Source: Bacteroidales bacterium
Lineage (GTDB): Bacteria; Bacteroidota; Bacteroidia; Bacteroidales; UBA3824
Assembly: GCA_017544805.1 (NCBI GenBank)
Contig: JAFYDK010000089.1
Location: 1 to 64,000, forward strand
Reading direction: 5' to 3'
Length of the DNA stretch: 64,000 bases
The notes beneath the pieces were generated by a model. The model was given only the letters and a program-made list of their open reading frames with translations. It had not been told where the DNA came from and made no database searches. Both the position numbers and the translations under genes were made by a program. Below are positions 35,134 through 43,655 of the stretch, piece by piece; positions within the stretch are counted from its first letter, which is position 1; each line of letters opens with the position of its first letter.

Positions 35134-36228
35134 TTATGCTTTTGCTGAAATCGTAAAAATATTTCCGTCTTCTTCTTGGTTTTTCCCTTTGAAAACGTAA
35201 TCTATTTTTATGATACTATCTCGTGCGATGTCTATCAAGCCGAGTCCTGAAAGTATACTTTCGTCGGCATGACCGTTACGCAAAATCATTTTATAATATT
35301 CGTCCAAATCCTCTTTCCTTTTGGAATTAAGACTTTCGATATAATTTTTCAATTTGTTTTTCTCCTCGGGGCATACTTCATTTGTTGCGCTGACGGTATA
35401 AATTCCTTCGTCATAACCCATAGAAAACAATCCTATGCGGATACCTTCCTCATTGGCTTTGGCGTGTTTTGCAATGTTTTGAAGCATTTCCACCAAAATA
35501 TGATAAACCGTACGTTGCGTTTTAACGGATTCGCCGCCGAAATTGTTTTCTGCCATCGAAAGTATCGGATTGACAGCCGTGCGGTTGAAATCACCTTTCA
35601 TCGCAATAAAACGTTTATGGGTTTCCATCAATTCTTTCAAATGTTTTGCCCATGAAATACCTATCGAAGGTCTTTCGTCAGTATCCTTATCTTTTAATCT
35701 CAACTGAAAATAAAAGAACGAACGGTTTTCGTCTATTTTTACGAAATCAAATTCGAGTTTTTCTTTGGTTTTGCGAACCATCTCCATAAAACCGAGGCCA
35801 GCACCACCTTGTTGCGAGAGTTTTTTGTTTTGAAGGGTTTGCAAAAACAATTTTTTCAAATCCTCAGCATTTAAGGAGTTTACCCTTTCGAGTTTTTCTC
35901 TTGTGTTATCAATCTTGTCGTTTTCCACAAAATTTCCCGTTGTAATATAATAACTTCCGAAAATCTTTCTGACGACAAAAATTTCTCCGGAGGTTTCGTT
36001 TTCTTGCCGTCCGAGAAGTCCGTAACGCAAAATATTTTGAAAACTCTCTATCATAAGGAAAGACAACTTGTTTTTTTTGCCTTCCGTATCCAAAGCCTGA
36101 GTCATGTGACCCTTGAGAATTTCGGTGGCAAAACCCAAGATGTTGTTGTCAAATTTTCCCAAATAGATGAAACTCAAATCATCGTTTTCAAGCTCTTTGT
36201 ACAGAGCATTATTAACACTATCTTCCAT
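35134..36228 (-). CDS. Tandem-duplicated SiaB-family protein kinase
   Basis: A 364-residue protein made of two similar HATPase-type kinase modules (about residues 1-180 and 190-364). The first has the N-box SFLMIESFQNILRYG (Glu61, Asn65) and G-box GGAGLGFMEM (141-150). The second has VYHILVEMLQNIAKHA (Glu247, Asn251) and SGLGLIDIARDS (327-338). Single-domain SiaB of Pseudomonas is about 180 residues and phosphorylates SiaC; this looks like a fused duplication with both ATP lids kept. The downstream SiaC partner is adjacent. The gene is divergent from the T9SS-B operon at 36338. A matching phosphatase may be the SpoIIE protein at 54753-58373. Confidence 0.8.
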   Translation of the reverse strand: MEDSVNNALYKELENDDLSFIYLGKFDNNILGFATEILKGHMTQALDTEGKKNKLSFLMIESFQNILRYGLLGRQENETSGEIFVVRKIFGSYYITTGNFVENDKIDNTREKLERVNSLNAEDLKKLFLQTLQNKKLSQQGGAGLGFMEMVRKTKEKLEFDFVKIDENRSFFYFQLRLKDKDTDERPSIGISWAKHLKELMETHKRFIAMKGDFNRTAVNPILSMAENNFGGESVKTQRTVYHILVEMLQNIAKHAKANEEGIRIGLFSMGYDEGIYTVSATNEVCPEEKNKLKNYIESLNSKRKEDLDEYYKMILRNGHADESILSGLGLIDIARDSIIKIDYVFKGKNQEEDGNIFTISAKA

Positions 36229-36337
36229 TCTAAAAAAATTCCTTGTTAAATTTTGTTTAATGACGGCATAAAAATAAAAAATTCATTACTTTTGTAAAAA
36301 TTATAACGCAATTTTTTTTTATAAATTATTTTTTCAA

Positions 36338-38971
36338 ATGAAACTTTCGTTAAAAAAGGCTTTTATGCTTGTTTTTCTGTTTTTTGTTGCAGTTCAGGCG
36401 TTTGCGACTCATAACAGGGCAGGTGAAATTGTCTATAAGCACATTAAAGGTTACACTTATAAGATTATAATTTATACTTATTGTTATACCCAAACCGAGG
36501 CGGATAGGGACGAATTGGAGCTTGATTGCGGTGATGGAACGGGAAAAATGACACTAAAACGCATTTCCAAAACGAGTTTGGATGATAATGAATCGTTATC
36601 TTTTTCGTTTTTGTGCAAAAATGTTTATGAAGGAGAACATACTTTTTCGGGTCCCGGCACTTACGTCCTTTACATGGAAGACCCGAATCGAAACGACGGC
36701 GTTGCTAATATTCCTAATTCTGTAAACGTTGTTTTTGCGTTGAAAACTACTTTGATAATCAGTCCTTTAGCTATACAAAATTCTTCACCTATATTGCTTA
36801 ATCCGCCTATGGACAAAGCGGCTTTGAACCGTACTTTCGTTCATAATCCGGGAGCATACGACCCCGATGGCGACAGTCTTTCTTATAAAATTGCCGTTTG
36901 TCTTCAGCAAGACGCTCAAGAGATTATCGGATATTCTTTACCTCCGGTAACAGACACTATTTATGTTAATCCTGAAACGGGAGATTTTGTTTGGGACAAA
37001 CCCTCAAGAGTAGGCGTTTACAATGTTGCAATGTGGATTGAGGAATGGCGTGATAAGATTATGATTAGCAGGGTTTTGCGTGATATTCAGGTCGAGGTTA
37101 TCGATATTGACAATCATACGCCCGTTATTGATAAACAAGCAAATTATTGTGTTTTGGCGGGCAACAATCTCAATTTCAACGTTACCGCCTCTGACCCTGA
37201 CGGCAACAGAATGTTGCTTTCGGCTTCGGGCGGACCTTTAGCCGTAACGGAATCTCCTGCAACTTTTACCACTTCGGATGTTTTGAGTAAAAGTCCTGTC
37301 GGGGTCTTCGATTGGAATACCATTAATAGTCATGTCCGCCGTCAGCCTTACAATTTGCTCGTAAAATGTGTGGACGACGATGCAAGAGTCTCTTTAACGG
37401 CTTATCAAACTATTAATATTACCGTTATTGCTCCAAAACCCGAAATTACTTCGATTACTCCGACCAACAGCAGCATCTCTTTGACTTGGAATAATGGCGG
37501 AAATATCAACGCAACGGGTTATAAACTTTACCGTTCAAACCGTCCAGTAGAATATAATCAAGGAGCCTGTCAGACGGGGTTGCCTTCAAGCGCGGGTTAC
37601 GAATTGATTGCGGAATTCAACGATCCTTCTATTTTGGAATATGTTGATAACAATGGCGGTTTAGGTTTGCCTGAGGGCTTTTGTTATTGTTACAGATTAA
37701 CGGCTGTTTTTGCGGACGGTGCTGAAAGTCAGGTTTCTGACGAAGTTTCTGCTTTGTTGCCCCGCGGACTTGTTCTTTTTACAAAAGCCTCTGTTGATGT
37801 TACGGACGAAAAAGAGGGAAAAATCTCTTTGGAGTGGATAGGACCTAAAGATCTTGATGAAATTTCTGTTCCGCCGCCATATTATTATTTGCTTTTCCAC
37901 GGTAAGGCGGAAGAGGGCGGAATTACTAACGAAATTTACGGCGGAAGCATCAACCTTGAGGGTTATGACAATACAAAATATCAGGACAAAAAACTTGATA
38001 CCGAAAAAAGAGGTGCGGTTTATAAAGTTTGTTTTGCTAATTTTGATGTTCAAAACAAGAATTATAATTCTATTGGTTCAGCCTCTTCTGCCTCAACGGT
38101 TTTTTTGAAACTTCATCCTTCTGACCGCAGAGTTACATTGACATACGATTGCGATGTGCCTTGGTGTAATGACAAGTTTGAAGTTTACAGAAAAGATCCT
38201 GGAAAGGAAACTTTTGAATACTTAGCCACGACCAACAAAGATAGTTACACCGATTATAATCTTATAAACGGTCAGACTTACGGTTATAAAATCAAAACGA
38301 TAGGATTTTTTTCTGAGGAAGGTTTGCCCACTAATATCGAAAACTTTTCGCAGGAGGCTTACGCAACGCCTATTGATACGATTGCCCCTTGTGTGAAATG
38401 CAAGGTAAAATCTTATTGTACGGAGATTTATAACAGAATTACTTGGCAACCCGATACAGCTTGCGGTTTAGGTATTGAAAAATATTTTCTTTATTACAGC
38501 GAAACATTGGACGGAAAACTCAATTTGTTGGAAACTTTTACGCCCGAGGTTAATCATTTTGACCATTATCCGGAACTTGGAATGGCGGGTTGTTATGCCG
38601 TTTCTGCTCTTGATTCGGCTGGAAATCAAGGAGTTGTTTCAGAACGTATTTGTGTAGACGAATGTGAGTATTACCGTTTGCCGAATGTTTTCACTCCTAA
38701 TGACGACGGCAAAAATGATTTGTTTCATCCTTATCCTTATCAGTTTGTAGACCGTATTGACATGGTAATAACAAACCGTTGGGGCGAAGTCGTTTATACG
38801 ACAACCGATCCCGATATTAATTGGGACGGCTGCGACAAAAATACGGGAAAACTTGTGCCGGACGGTGTTTATTATTATAAGTGTATCGTTTACGAACACA
38901 GACTCACGGGCATTGAGCCTAAAGATTTGGAAGGTTTTATAACGATATTTTCTCGCAAAACAAAAAATTAA
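36338..38971 (+). CDS. T9SS type B surface protein with Ig/FN3-like repeats
   Basis: A 877-residue exported protein. The signal peptide is about residues 1-23. The N-terminal block THNRAGEIVYKHIKGYTYK and the later AYDPDGDSLSY and ASDPDGNRMLL (cadherin/PKD-like) are common in Bacteroidetes gliding and adhesion proteins. Fibronectin III-like parts follow (about 365-770). The end LPNVFTPNDDGKNDLF to FITIFSRKTKN (about 788-877) is a type B T9SS sorting domain ('gliding motility-associated C-terminal'). A TACTTTTG -7 box is at 36287-36294. It starts an operon with the TPR, YbbR-like and CoaE genes. Its role as adhesin is inferred. Confidence 0.85.
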   Translation: MKLSLKKAFMLVFLFFVAVQAFATHNRAGEIVYKHIKGYTYKIIIYTYCYTQTEADRDELELDCGDGTGKMTLKRISKTSLDDNESLSFSFLCKNVYEGEHTFSGPGTYVLYMEDPNRNDGVANIPNSVNVVFALKTTLIISPLAIQNSSPILLNPPMDKAALNRTFVHNPGAYDPDGDSLSYKIAVCLQQDAQEIIGYSLPPVTDTIYVNPETGDFVWDKPSRVGVYNVAMWIEEWRDKIMISRVLRDIQVEVIDIDNHTPVIDKQANYCVLAGNNLNFNVTASDPDGNRMLLSASGGPLAVTESPATFTTSDVLSKSPVGVFDWNTINSHVRRQPYNLLVKCVDDDARVSLTAYQTINITVIAPKPEITSITPTNSSISLTWNNGGNINATGYKLYRSNRPVEYNQGACQTGLPSSAGYELIAEFNDPSILEYVDNNGGLGLPEGFCYCYRLTAVFADGAESQVSDEVSALLPRGLVLFTKASVDVTDEKEGKISLEWIGPKDLDEISVPPPYYYLLFHGKAEEGGITNEIYGGSINLEGYDNTKYQDKKLDTEKRGAVYKVCFANFDVQNKNYNSIGSASSASTVFLKLHPSDRRVTLTYDCDVPWCNDKFEVYRKDPGKETFEYLATTNKDSYTDYNLINGQTYGYKIKTIGFFSEEGLPTNIENFSQEAYATPIDTIAPCVKCKVKSYCTEIYNRITWQPDTACGLGIEKYFLYYSETLDGKLNLLETFTPEVNHFDHYPELGMAGCYAVSALDSAGNQGVVSERICVDECEYYRLPNVFTPNDDGKNDLFHPYPYQFVDRIDMVITNRWGEVVYTTTDPDINWDGCDKNTGKLVPDGVYYYKCIVYEHRLTGIEPKDLEGFITIFSRKTKN

Positions 38972-38978
38972 ATAAATT

Positions 38979-39791
38979 ATGAAATATCTGTTTTTTTCTT
39001 TGCTTTTAATTCTTTCGTTTTTGAAAGTGAAAGCGCAGACCGGAGAAAATTCTCCGTTAGAAAAAGAACTCAATCATATAGAATATCTTGTTGATAACGG
39101 CAGGGAAAATACGGCTTTTGATGAGTTGAATGTTTTTATTAGAAAACATCCTTCTAATGCGAGGGCTTATTATTTGAGGGCGAAGAATTATTTTAATTCC
39201 AAAAGTACAAAGGCAGCTTTGCAGGATATTTCTTTGGCGTTGAAATACAAAAACAATGTTGCGGATTATCATTTTTTGAAAGGTGAAATCTTGTTTGAAC
39301 TCTCAAAATATAAATCCTCTGCGGAAAGTTTTGATAAAGCCTTCAAACTTTGCGACACACTTTATGAAAGTTGTTACAGGGCATCTGAAGCATTTTTAAG
39401 GGCGGAGAATTTTTCTTTAGGAGAAAAAACTTCTAAAAAATATCTCGAAAAATTTCCTGATTCCGATTCTGCTAAATTACTTTTAGCCGAGGCGTATCTC
39501 GGTCAGGAGGAAGAAATCGAGGCTTTGAAAATTATTAATTCCGTTAATAAAAAAGATGCTTTGTTTTACCGCATGAGAGGCATTGTTTATAACAAAACTC
39601 AAATGTACGGGCTTAGTTTGACGGATTTTAACGCAGCCTTGGATTTGAATCCGAAATTAACCGATGTTTACCTTTGGCGCGGATTGTCTTATTATTTTTC
39701 GGGCGAAAAACAAAAAGCCAAATCCGATTGGAATACGGCTTTGGAAAAACGCCTTTACAAAGCAAATCAGTACCTTGAAAAATATCGTTAG
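38979..39791 (+). CDS. Exported TPR-repeat protein
   Basis: A 270-residue protein with a signal peptide (MKYLFFSLLLILSFLKVKAQ) and about six tetratricopeptide repeats (for example NARAYYLRAKNYFNSKSTKAA, ADYHFLKGEILFELSKYKSS, DVYLWRGLSYYFSGEKQKAK). TPR proteins act as protein-binding scaffolds; the partner is unknown. It starts 7 bases after the T9SS-B gene stop and 6 bases before the YbbR-like gene. No catalytic domain is visible. Confidence 0.85.
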   Translation: MKYLFFSLLLILSFLKVKAQTGENSPLEKELNHIEYLVDNGRENTAFDELNVFIRKHPSNARAYYLRAKNYFNSKSTKAALQDISLALKYKNNVADYHFLKGEILFELSKYKSSAESFDKAFKLCDTLYESCYRASEAFLRAENFSLGEKTSKKYLEKFPDSDSAKLLLAEAYLGQEEEIEALKIINSVNKKDALFYRMRGIVYNKTQMYGLSLTDFNAALDLNPKLTDVYLWRGLSYYFSGEKQKAKSDWNTALEKRLYKANQYLEKYR

Positions 39792-39797
39792 CGCAAA

Positions 39798-40835
39798 ATG
39801 ATAAAAAAATCAAGTTTTGGACGGCGTTTGAGAATATGGTATTATAAACTCCGCCGCAGAAAAATAAACCAAAGACTGATGATTTATCTTGTCATGGTCT
39901 TGATTTCAGCGGTTTTTTGGTTTGTTAATAAAACCGGCAGTACGATTAGCGGCATTATGGATTTTCCCGTTGAATATTACGGACTTCCTAAAAACCATTA
40001 TTTGTTGCCCGGAATTACGACCGGGGTGTTGCAGCTGACGGTTTCGGCACGCGGTGCGTATTTTTTGGGACATTCAGGACTGCCTTCCTCTATTAAAATC
40101 GATTTGTCGAAACTTGACATCAGAACTTTTCCCGATACGGATTCTTCGTTGAAATTCGTAACAAAAGAGGATATTAGGGCTTATGTTGAGGCACAACTGC
40201 CCGGTGATTACAAATGCTCGGCTATAAAGCCCGATACTTTGAAACTCGATTTCGGACGCTCGGCGGAAAAAAAAGTTCCTGTGATTTTGGATTCGGAAAT
40301 AGGTTTTTCACCTCAATACAGATTTTTGAAAAATCCCGTTTTGCAACCCGACAGCGTTGAAGTTACTGCCTCGGTAAACATTATGGATTCTATAACTTGT
40401 ATTAAAACCGAAAAAATTGAAATTCAGAATCTTAAAGAGAGTTTTACGCAAAAAGCAAAACTTATAATTCCCAAAGACGTTTTTTGTAATCTTCAGTATA
40501 CGGACGTAGATTTTTTTGTGGAAAAATTCACTGAAAACACCATTGAAATTCCTATCAGGCGGATTCATGTTCCCGATTCTGTTCAGCTTAGGGTTTTCCC
40601 GCAAAAAATCACTTTGAAATATAATATCGGTTGGACTAATTATAATAGTGTTTCGGAAGAAATGTTTGTTGCCGTGGTTGATTATCAGGAATTGTACGGG
40701 ATTTCAAAACCGAAATTTTTGACGGTTAAAATTTTGAAATATCCTGAAAATTTCGGCGTTACGGACATGGAAATTATTCCCGAGGCAGTGGAATATTTAG
40801 TTGAAAGAGTTGAACAAAAAGATAGACAGGAATGA
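39798..40835 (+). CDS. YbbR/CdaR-like domain membrane protein
   Basis: A 345-residue protein with a basic N-terminus (RRLRIWYYKLRRRKINQR), one transmembrane helix (about residues 27-46, LMIYLVMVLISAVFWFV) and an exported beta-rich part with YbbR-like repeats (for example IMDFPVEYYGLPKNHYLL, KKVPVILDSEIGFSPQYRFL, NTIEIPIRRIHVPDSVQLRVFP). In Firmicutes CdaR regulates the diadenylate cyclase; no such cyclase is next to it here. In Bacteroidetes this gene commonly precedes coaE, as it does here with a 4-base overlap (ATGA), implying coupled translation. Confidence 0.85.
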   Translation: MIKKSSFGRRLRIWYYKLRRRKINQRLMIYLVMVLISAVFWFVNKTGSTISGIMDFPVEYYGLPKNHYLLPGITTGVLQLTVSARGAYFLGHSGLPSSIKIDLSKLDIRTFPDTDSSLKFVTKEDIRAYVEAQLPGDYKCSAIKPDTLKLDFGRSAEKKVPVILDSEIGFSPQYRFLKNPVLQPDSVEVTASVNIMDSITCIKTEKIEIQNLKESFTQKAKLIIPKDVFCNLQYTDVDFFVEKFTENTIEIPIRRIHVPDSVQLRVFPQKITLKYNIGWTNYNSVSEEMFVAVVDYQELYGISKPKFLTVKILKYPENFGVTDMEIIPEAVEYLVERVEQKDRQE

Positions 40836-41416
40836 AAATTATCGGTTTGACGGGCGGAATAGGCAGTGGAAAAACTACCGTTTCAAAAATTTTTGAGACT
40901 TTTGGTGCGGCGGTTTATAATTCGGATTTGAGAGCCAAAAAAATTCAGGACGAAAACCATGAGGCTATTTCTGGTTTGAAAAAACTTTTCGGAGAAAATA
41001 TTTATTCTAAGGACGGAATTTTGGATAGAAAAAAAGTTGCTTCGGTGGTTTTTTCTGACGAAATAATGTTGCAAAAACTTAACGCACTGATTCACCCTTT
41101 GGTTTTTGAGGATTTTTCTAATTTTTGTAAAATTAACACTGAAAAAAAAGCGGTGGTTTTGGAAAGTGCGATTCTTATTGAAAGCGGCTTTTTTAAACGT
41201 GTTGATTTTTCGGTACTTGTTACGGCAGATTTGGAAACGAGAATTAACCGTACTGTTATGCGGGATAGAGTTACAAAAGAACAGGTTTTAAGCCGTATGA
41301 AAAATCAAATGTCCGATATTAAGAAAAAAGAATTTTGTCAATACGAAATTATTAACAATGGCTCTTTGGATGAGGTTGAAAATCAAGTAAAAATAATCTT
41401 GGATAAGGAAATTTAA
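40832..41416 (+). CDS. coaE: Dephospho-CoA kinase
   Basis: A 194-residue cytosolic enzyme catalysing the last step of coenzyme A synthesis, phosphorylation of the 3'-OH of dephospho-CoA. The P-loop GLTGGIGSGKTTVSK is at residues 5-19. NSDLRAK, the LNALIHPLVF block and the lid region RINRTVMRDRVTKEQVLSRMKNQ match the family. Length is normal. Its ATG overlaps the stop of the YbbR-like gene, and it closes the operon beginning at 36338. Confidence 0.96.
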   Translation: MKIIGLTGGIGSGKTTVSKIFETFGAAVYNSDLRAKKIQDENHEAISGLKKLFGENIYSKDGILDRKKVASVVFSDEIMLQKLNALIHPLVFEDFSNFCKINTEKKAVVLESAILIESGFFKRVDFSVLVTADLETRINRTVMRDRVTKEQVLSRMKNQMSDIKKKEFCQYEIINNGSLDEVENQVKIILDKEI

Positions 41417-41508
41417 CAGAAAAATATTTTTCCTTTTTCTGAAACATTTTTACTTTTGTATCGTTAAATAACTATAGTGTATAACCAATAATAAACAAAC
41501 ATTAAATT

Positions 41509-42138
41509 ATGAAAAAGATAGTATATTTACTTTCAGCATGTGTCTTAGGATTAGGGCTGACATTTACTTCTTGTGAATTGGAGGACGAGGAACAAAACGG
41601 CAACAATAAAAATAATAATAACAATAATAACGGCGGAGGAGATCAGACTTCTGATGAGGCATTGCCGTTTACCGTTAATTTATCTTATACTTCGACTTCG
41701 CCTACTACGGATAAAGCATCTTTGGACATTAGCAGTTTGACAGCAGTTCCTGCAAGTCAAGGTGATTTGACTTTGTTTTGGCAAACAAGTTTTGATTATG
41801 TTATTACGTCTCCTGACGGTTCTATTCTCAAAGGAATTTATGATGCCAATAATAAGACTTATAATAATAACAAGACAACGACTGTTCAAAATTTGGGACA
41901 AGTTTCGCTTGATAATTATGACGAATTGAGCGAATTGAATAGCATGACCGTAACATCGGGCAGTATTCCTAATTATAGTAAAAATCAAGTTCAAGTTCAG
42001 AATGGTGATGTTATTGCTTTTCAAAAAGGCAGTGTAAAAGGAGTTGCTCAAGTTTCGGGACTTTCTAAACTTAGCAAGGTTACGGCAAAAGTTACTTTGA
42101 AGGGTTACGTTAATTCGTCATCATCTTCGGCGAAATAG
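41509..42138 (+). CDS. Asn-rich putative lipoprotein
   Basis: A 209-residue exported protein with a lipobox (FTSC, Cys22). After the anchor comes an Asp/Glu stretch and a low-complexity Asn tract (NKNNNNNNNGGG, encoded by AAT/AAC repeats), probably a flexible spacer, then a beta-rich domain of about 150 residues with no motif I recognise. A TACTTTTG -7 box is at 41451-41458. The EamA transporter gene begins 3 bases after its stop, so the two may be cotranscribed. Function unknown. Confidence 0.7.
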   Translation: MKKIVYLLSACVLGLGLTFTSCELEDEEQNGNNKNNNNNNNGGGDQTSDEALPFTVNLSYTSTSPTTDKASLDISSLTAVPASQGDLTLFWQTSFDYVITSPDGSILKGIYDANNKTYNNNKTTTVQNLGQVSLDNYDELSELNSMTVTSGSIPNYSKNQVQVQNGDVIAFQKGSVKGVAQVSGLSKLSKVTAKVTLKGYVNSSSSSAK

Positions 42139-42141
42139 GAA

Positions 42142-43044
42142 ATGTGGATACCGTTTGTAATATTATCGGCCGTATTTTTAGGTATTTACGATATATGTAA
42201 GAAAACCTCGCTGAAACAAAATGCTGTTTTAGCTGTTATGGCATTAAGTTCGTCGGCATCTTTGGTGATGATGTTGCCGATGATTTTGGATTCGGCTTTT
42301 GGGTTCGGCTGGTTTGAGAAAACGGTATTTGAAATTCCTAAGACTAATTTTAGGAATCAATTATTTATAATATTAAAAGCGGTAATTGTGCAGGCTTCGT
42401 GGTTTTGTAATTTTTACGCCATGAAACATTTACCGATTTCTATTGTCGGGCCTGTAAGAAGTTCTGCGCCTGCGTGGACTTTGCTCGGCGCAATTTTTAT
42501 ATTAGGCGAGAGGCTTAATATTTATCAATGGTTAGGAGCGGGAATTATATTGACTTGCTTATTTTTTTATGCTAATTACGGCAAAAAAGAGGGAATAAAG
42601 CTGAAACACAATCCGAAAGTCATGCTTTTGATTTTAGGAACGTTAATTGGTTCGGCTTCAGCGCTTTACGACAAAGTAATTTTGCGGGAGTTGATGATTG
42701 ACAGAATGGAAGTTCAAGCGTGGTTTTCGTTTTATCAGTTTTTGTTGGCGGTTATGATGATGTTTATTTTTTGGTGGCCGCACAAGGAGAAAACTGATAA
42801 ATTTGAGTTTCGTAGCACAATTTTGTTGATTGGATTTTTTCTGACGGTAGCTGATTTTTTGTATTTTTACGGACTTAGTAGGGACGGGGCGTTAATTGGA
42901 ATTGTCTCGCTTATAAGGCGCAGCAACGTAATAATTTCGTTTGTTGCGGGAGCAGTATTGTTTCACGAAAAAAATATTAAACAGAAAGCGTTTATTTTGT
43001 CGGGGATTTTAATCGGAGTCGCATTTTTGTGCTTGTTAAAATGA
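42142..43044 (+). CDS. EamA/DMT-family inner membrane transporter
   Basis: A 300-residue protein with ten predicted helices in two EamA repeats (about residues 1-145 and 155-300). Family features include GPVRSSAPAWTLLGAIFILGERLNIYQWLGAGIILTCLF split around residue 125 and the equivalent LIRRSNVIISFVAGAVLFHEKNIKQKAFILSG near the end. EamA transporters move amino acids, nucleotide precursors or other metabolites; the substrate cannot be read from the sequence. It starts 3 bases after the Asn-rich lipoprotein gene. Confidence 0.88.
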   Translation: MWIPFVILSAVFLGIYDICKKTSLKQNAVLAVMALSSSASLVMMLPMILDSAFGFGWFEKTVFEIPKTNFRNQLFIILKAVIVQASWFCNFYAMKHLPISIVGPVRSSAPAWTLLGAIFILGERLNIYQWLGAGIILTCLFFYANYGKKEGIKLKHNPKVMLLILGTLIGSASALYDKVILRELMIDRMEVQAWFSFYQFLLAVMMMFIFWWPHKEKTDKFEFRSTILLIGFFLTVADFLYFYGLSRDGALIGIVSLIRRSNVIISFVAGAVLFHEKNIKQKAFILSGILIGVAFLCLLK

Positions 43045-43085
43045 AAATTAATATTCACTAATAAAAAAATCACATTAATTAAAAA

Positions 43086-43550
43086 ATGAAAAACAAATTT
43101 ATAACGACGTTATTGCTGGTAGTTTTACTTGCGGGAAAAAATTATGCACAATCTGAAGAAGAAGAGACTCAAATTTATGGTCATAGCAGAGGTTTGTCAC
43201 AGACAGTAGCCTCAGTTGATAATGTAAGGAGTGTTTCTGATTCGGGTGAAACAAAAACCGTATTTGATTCAAAATCTTTTTCGGTTCAAAACCAGAAGGT
43301 TGCTGTTAAAAACGATCATCAAGAAAGACTTGAATTTGTATCGTTTGAAGCACCTGCCGGAATAACTGCGATACCTGAAAAACGTATTTTGGCAAGCGGT
43401 GAAGAAATTAACATTAGATTGTCGTTTTTCCCCGGACTTTCATCTATTGCTGATAGCGGCAAGAATGTTACAGCAAAAGCCGTAATTCTTGATGCTAACA
43501 ATCAAGTAGTTGATAGTCTTGATATTAAGATAGAGTTGACGATAGAATAA
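43086..43550 (+). CDS. Small exported protein of unknown function
   Basis: A 154-residue protein with a signal peptide (MKNKFITTLLLVVLLAGKNYAQ), an acidic mature start (SEEEETQIYGHSRG) and a beta-sandwich-like body (FSVQNQKVAVKNDHQ, GITAIPEKRILASGEEINI, VIDGSLDIKIELTIE-like end VVDSLDIKIELTIE). It may be a small Ig-like periplasmic or surface protein. It lies 41 bases after the EamA gene and 105 bases before proS. I do not recognise a family. Confidence 0.65.
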   Translation: MKNKFITTLLLVVLLAGKNYAQSEEEETQIYGHSRGLSQTVASVDNVRSVSDSGETKTVFDSKSFSVQNQKVAVKNDHQERLEFVSFEAPAGITAIPEKRILASGEEINIRLSFFPGLSSIADSGKNVTAKAVILDANNQVVDSLDIKIELTIE

Positions 43551-43655
43551 TTTTTTTTCGTGATATTTTTGTACTAAAAAATTATGAAAAAAATTCTGTT
43601 TTCTGAAAAAAAATTGTTTTCTTTGCATCAGAAAAATTTTTAAGATACTCTAAGA

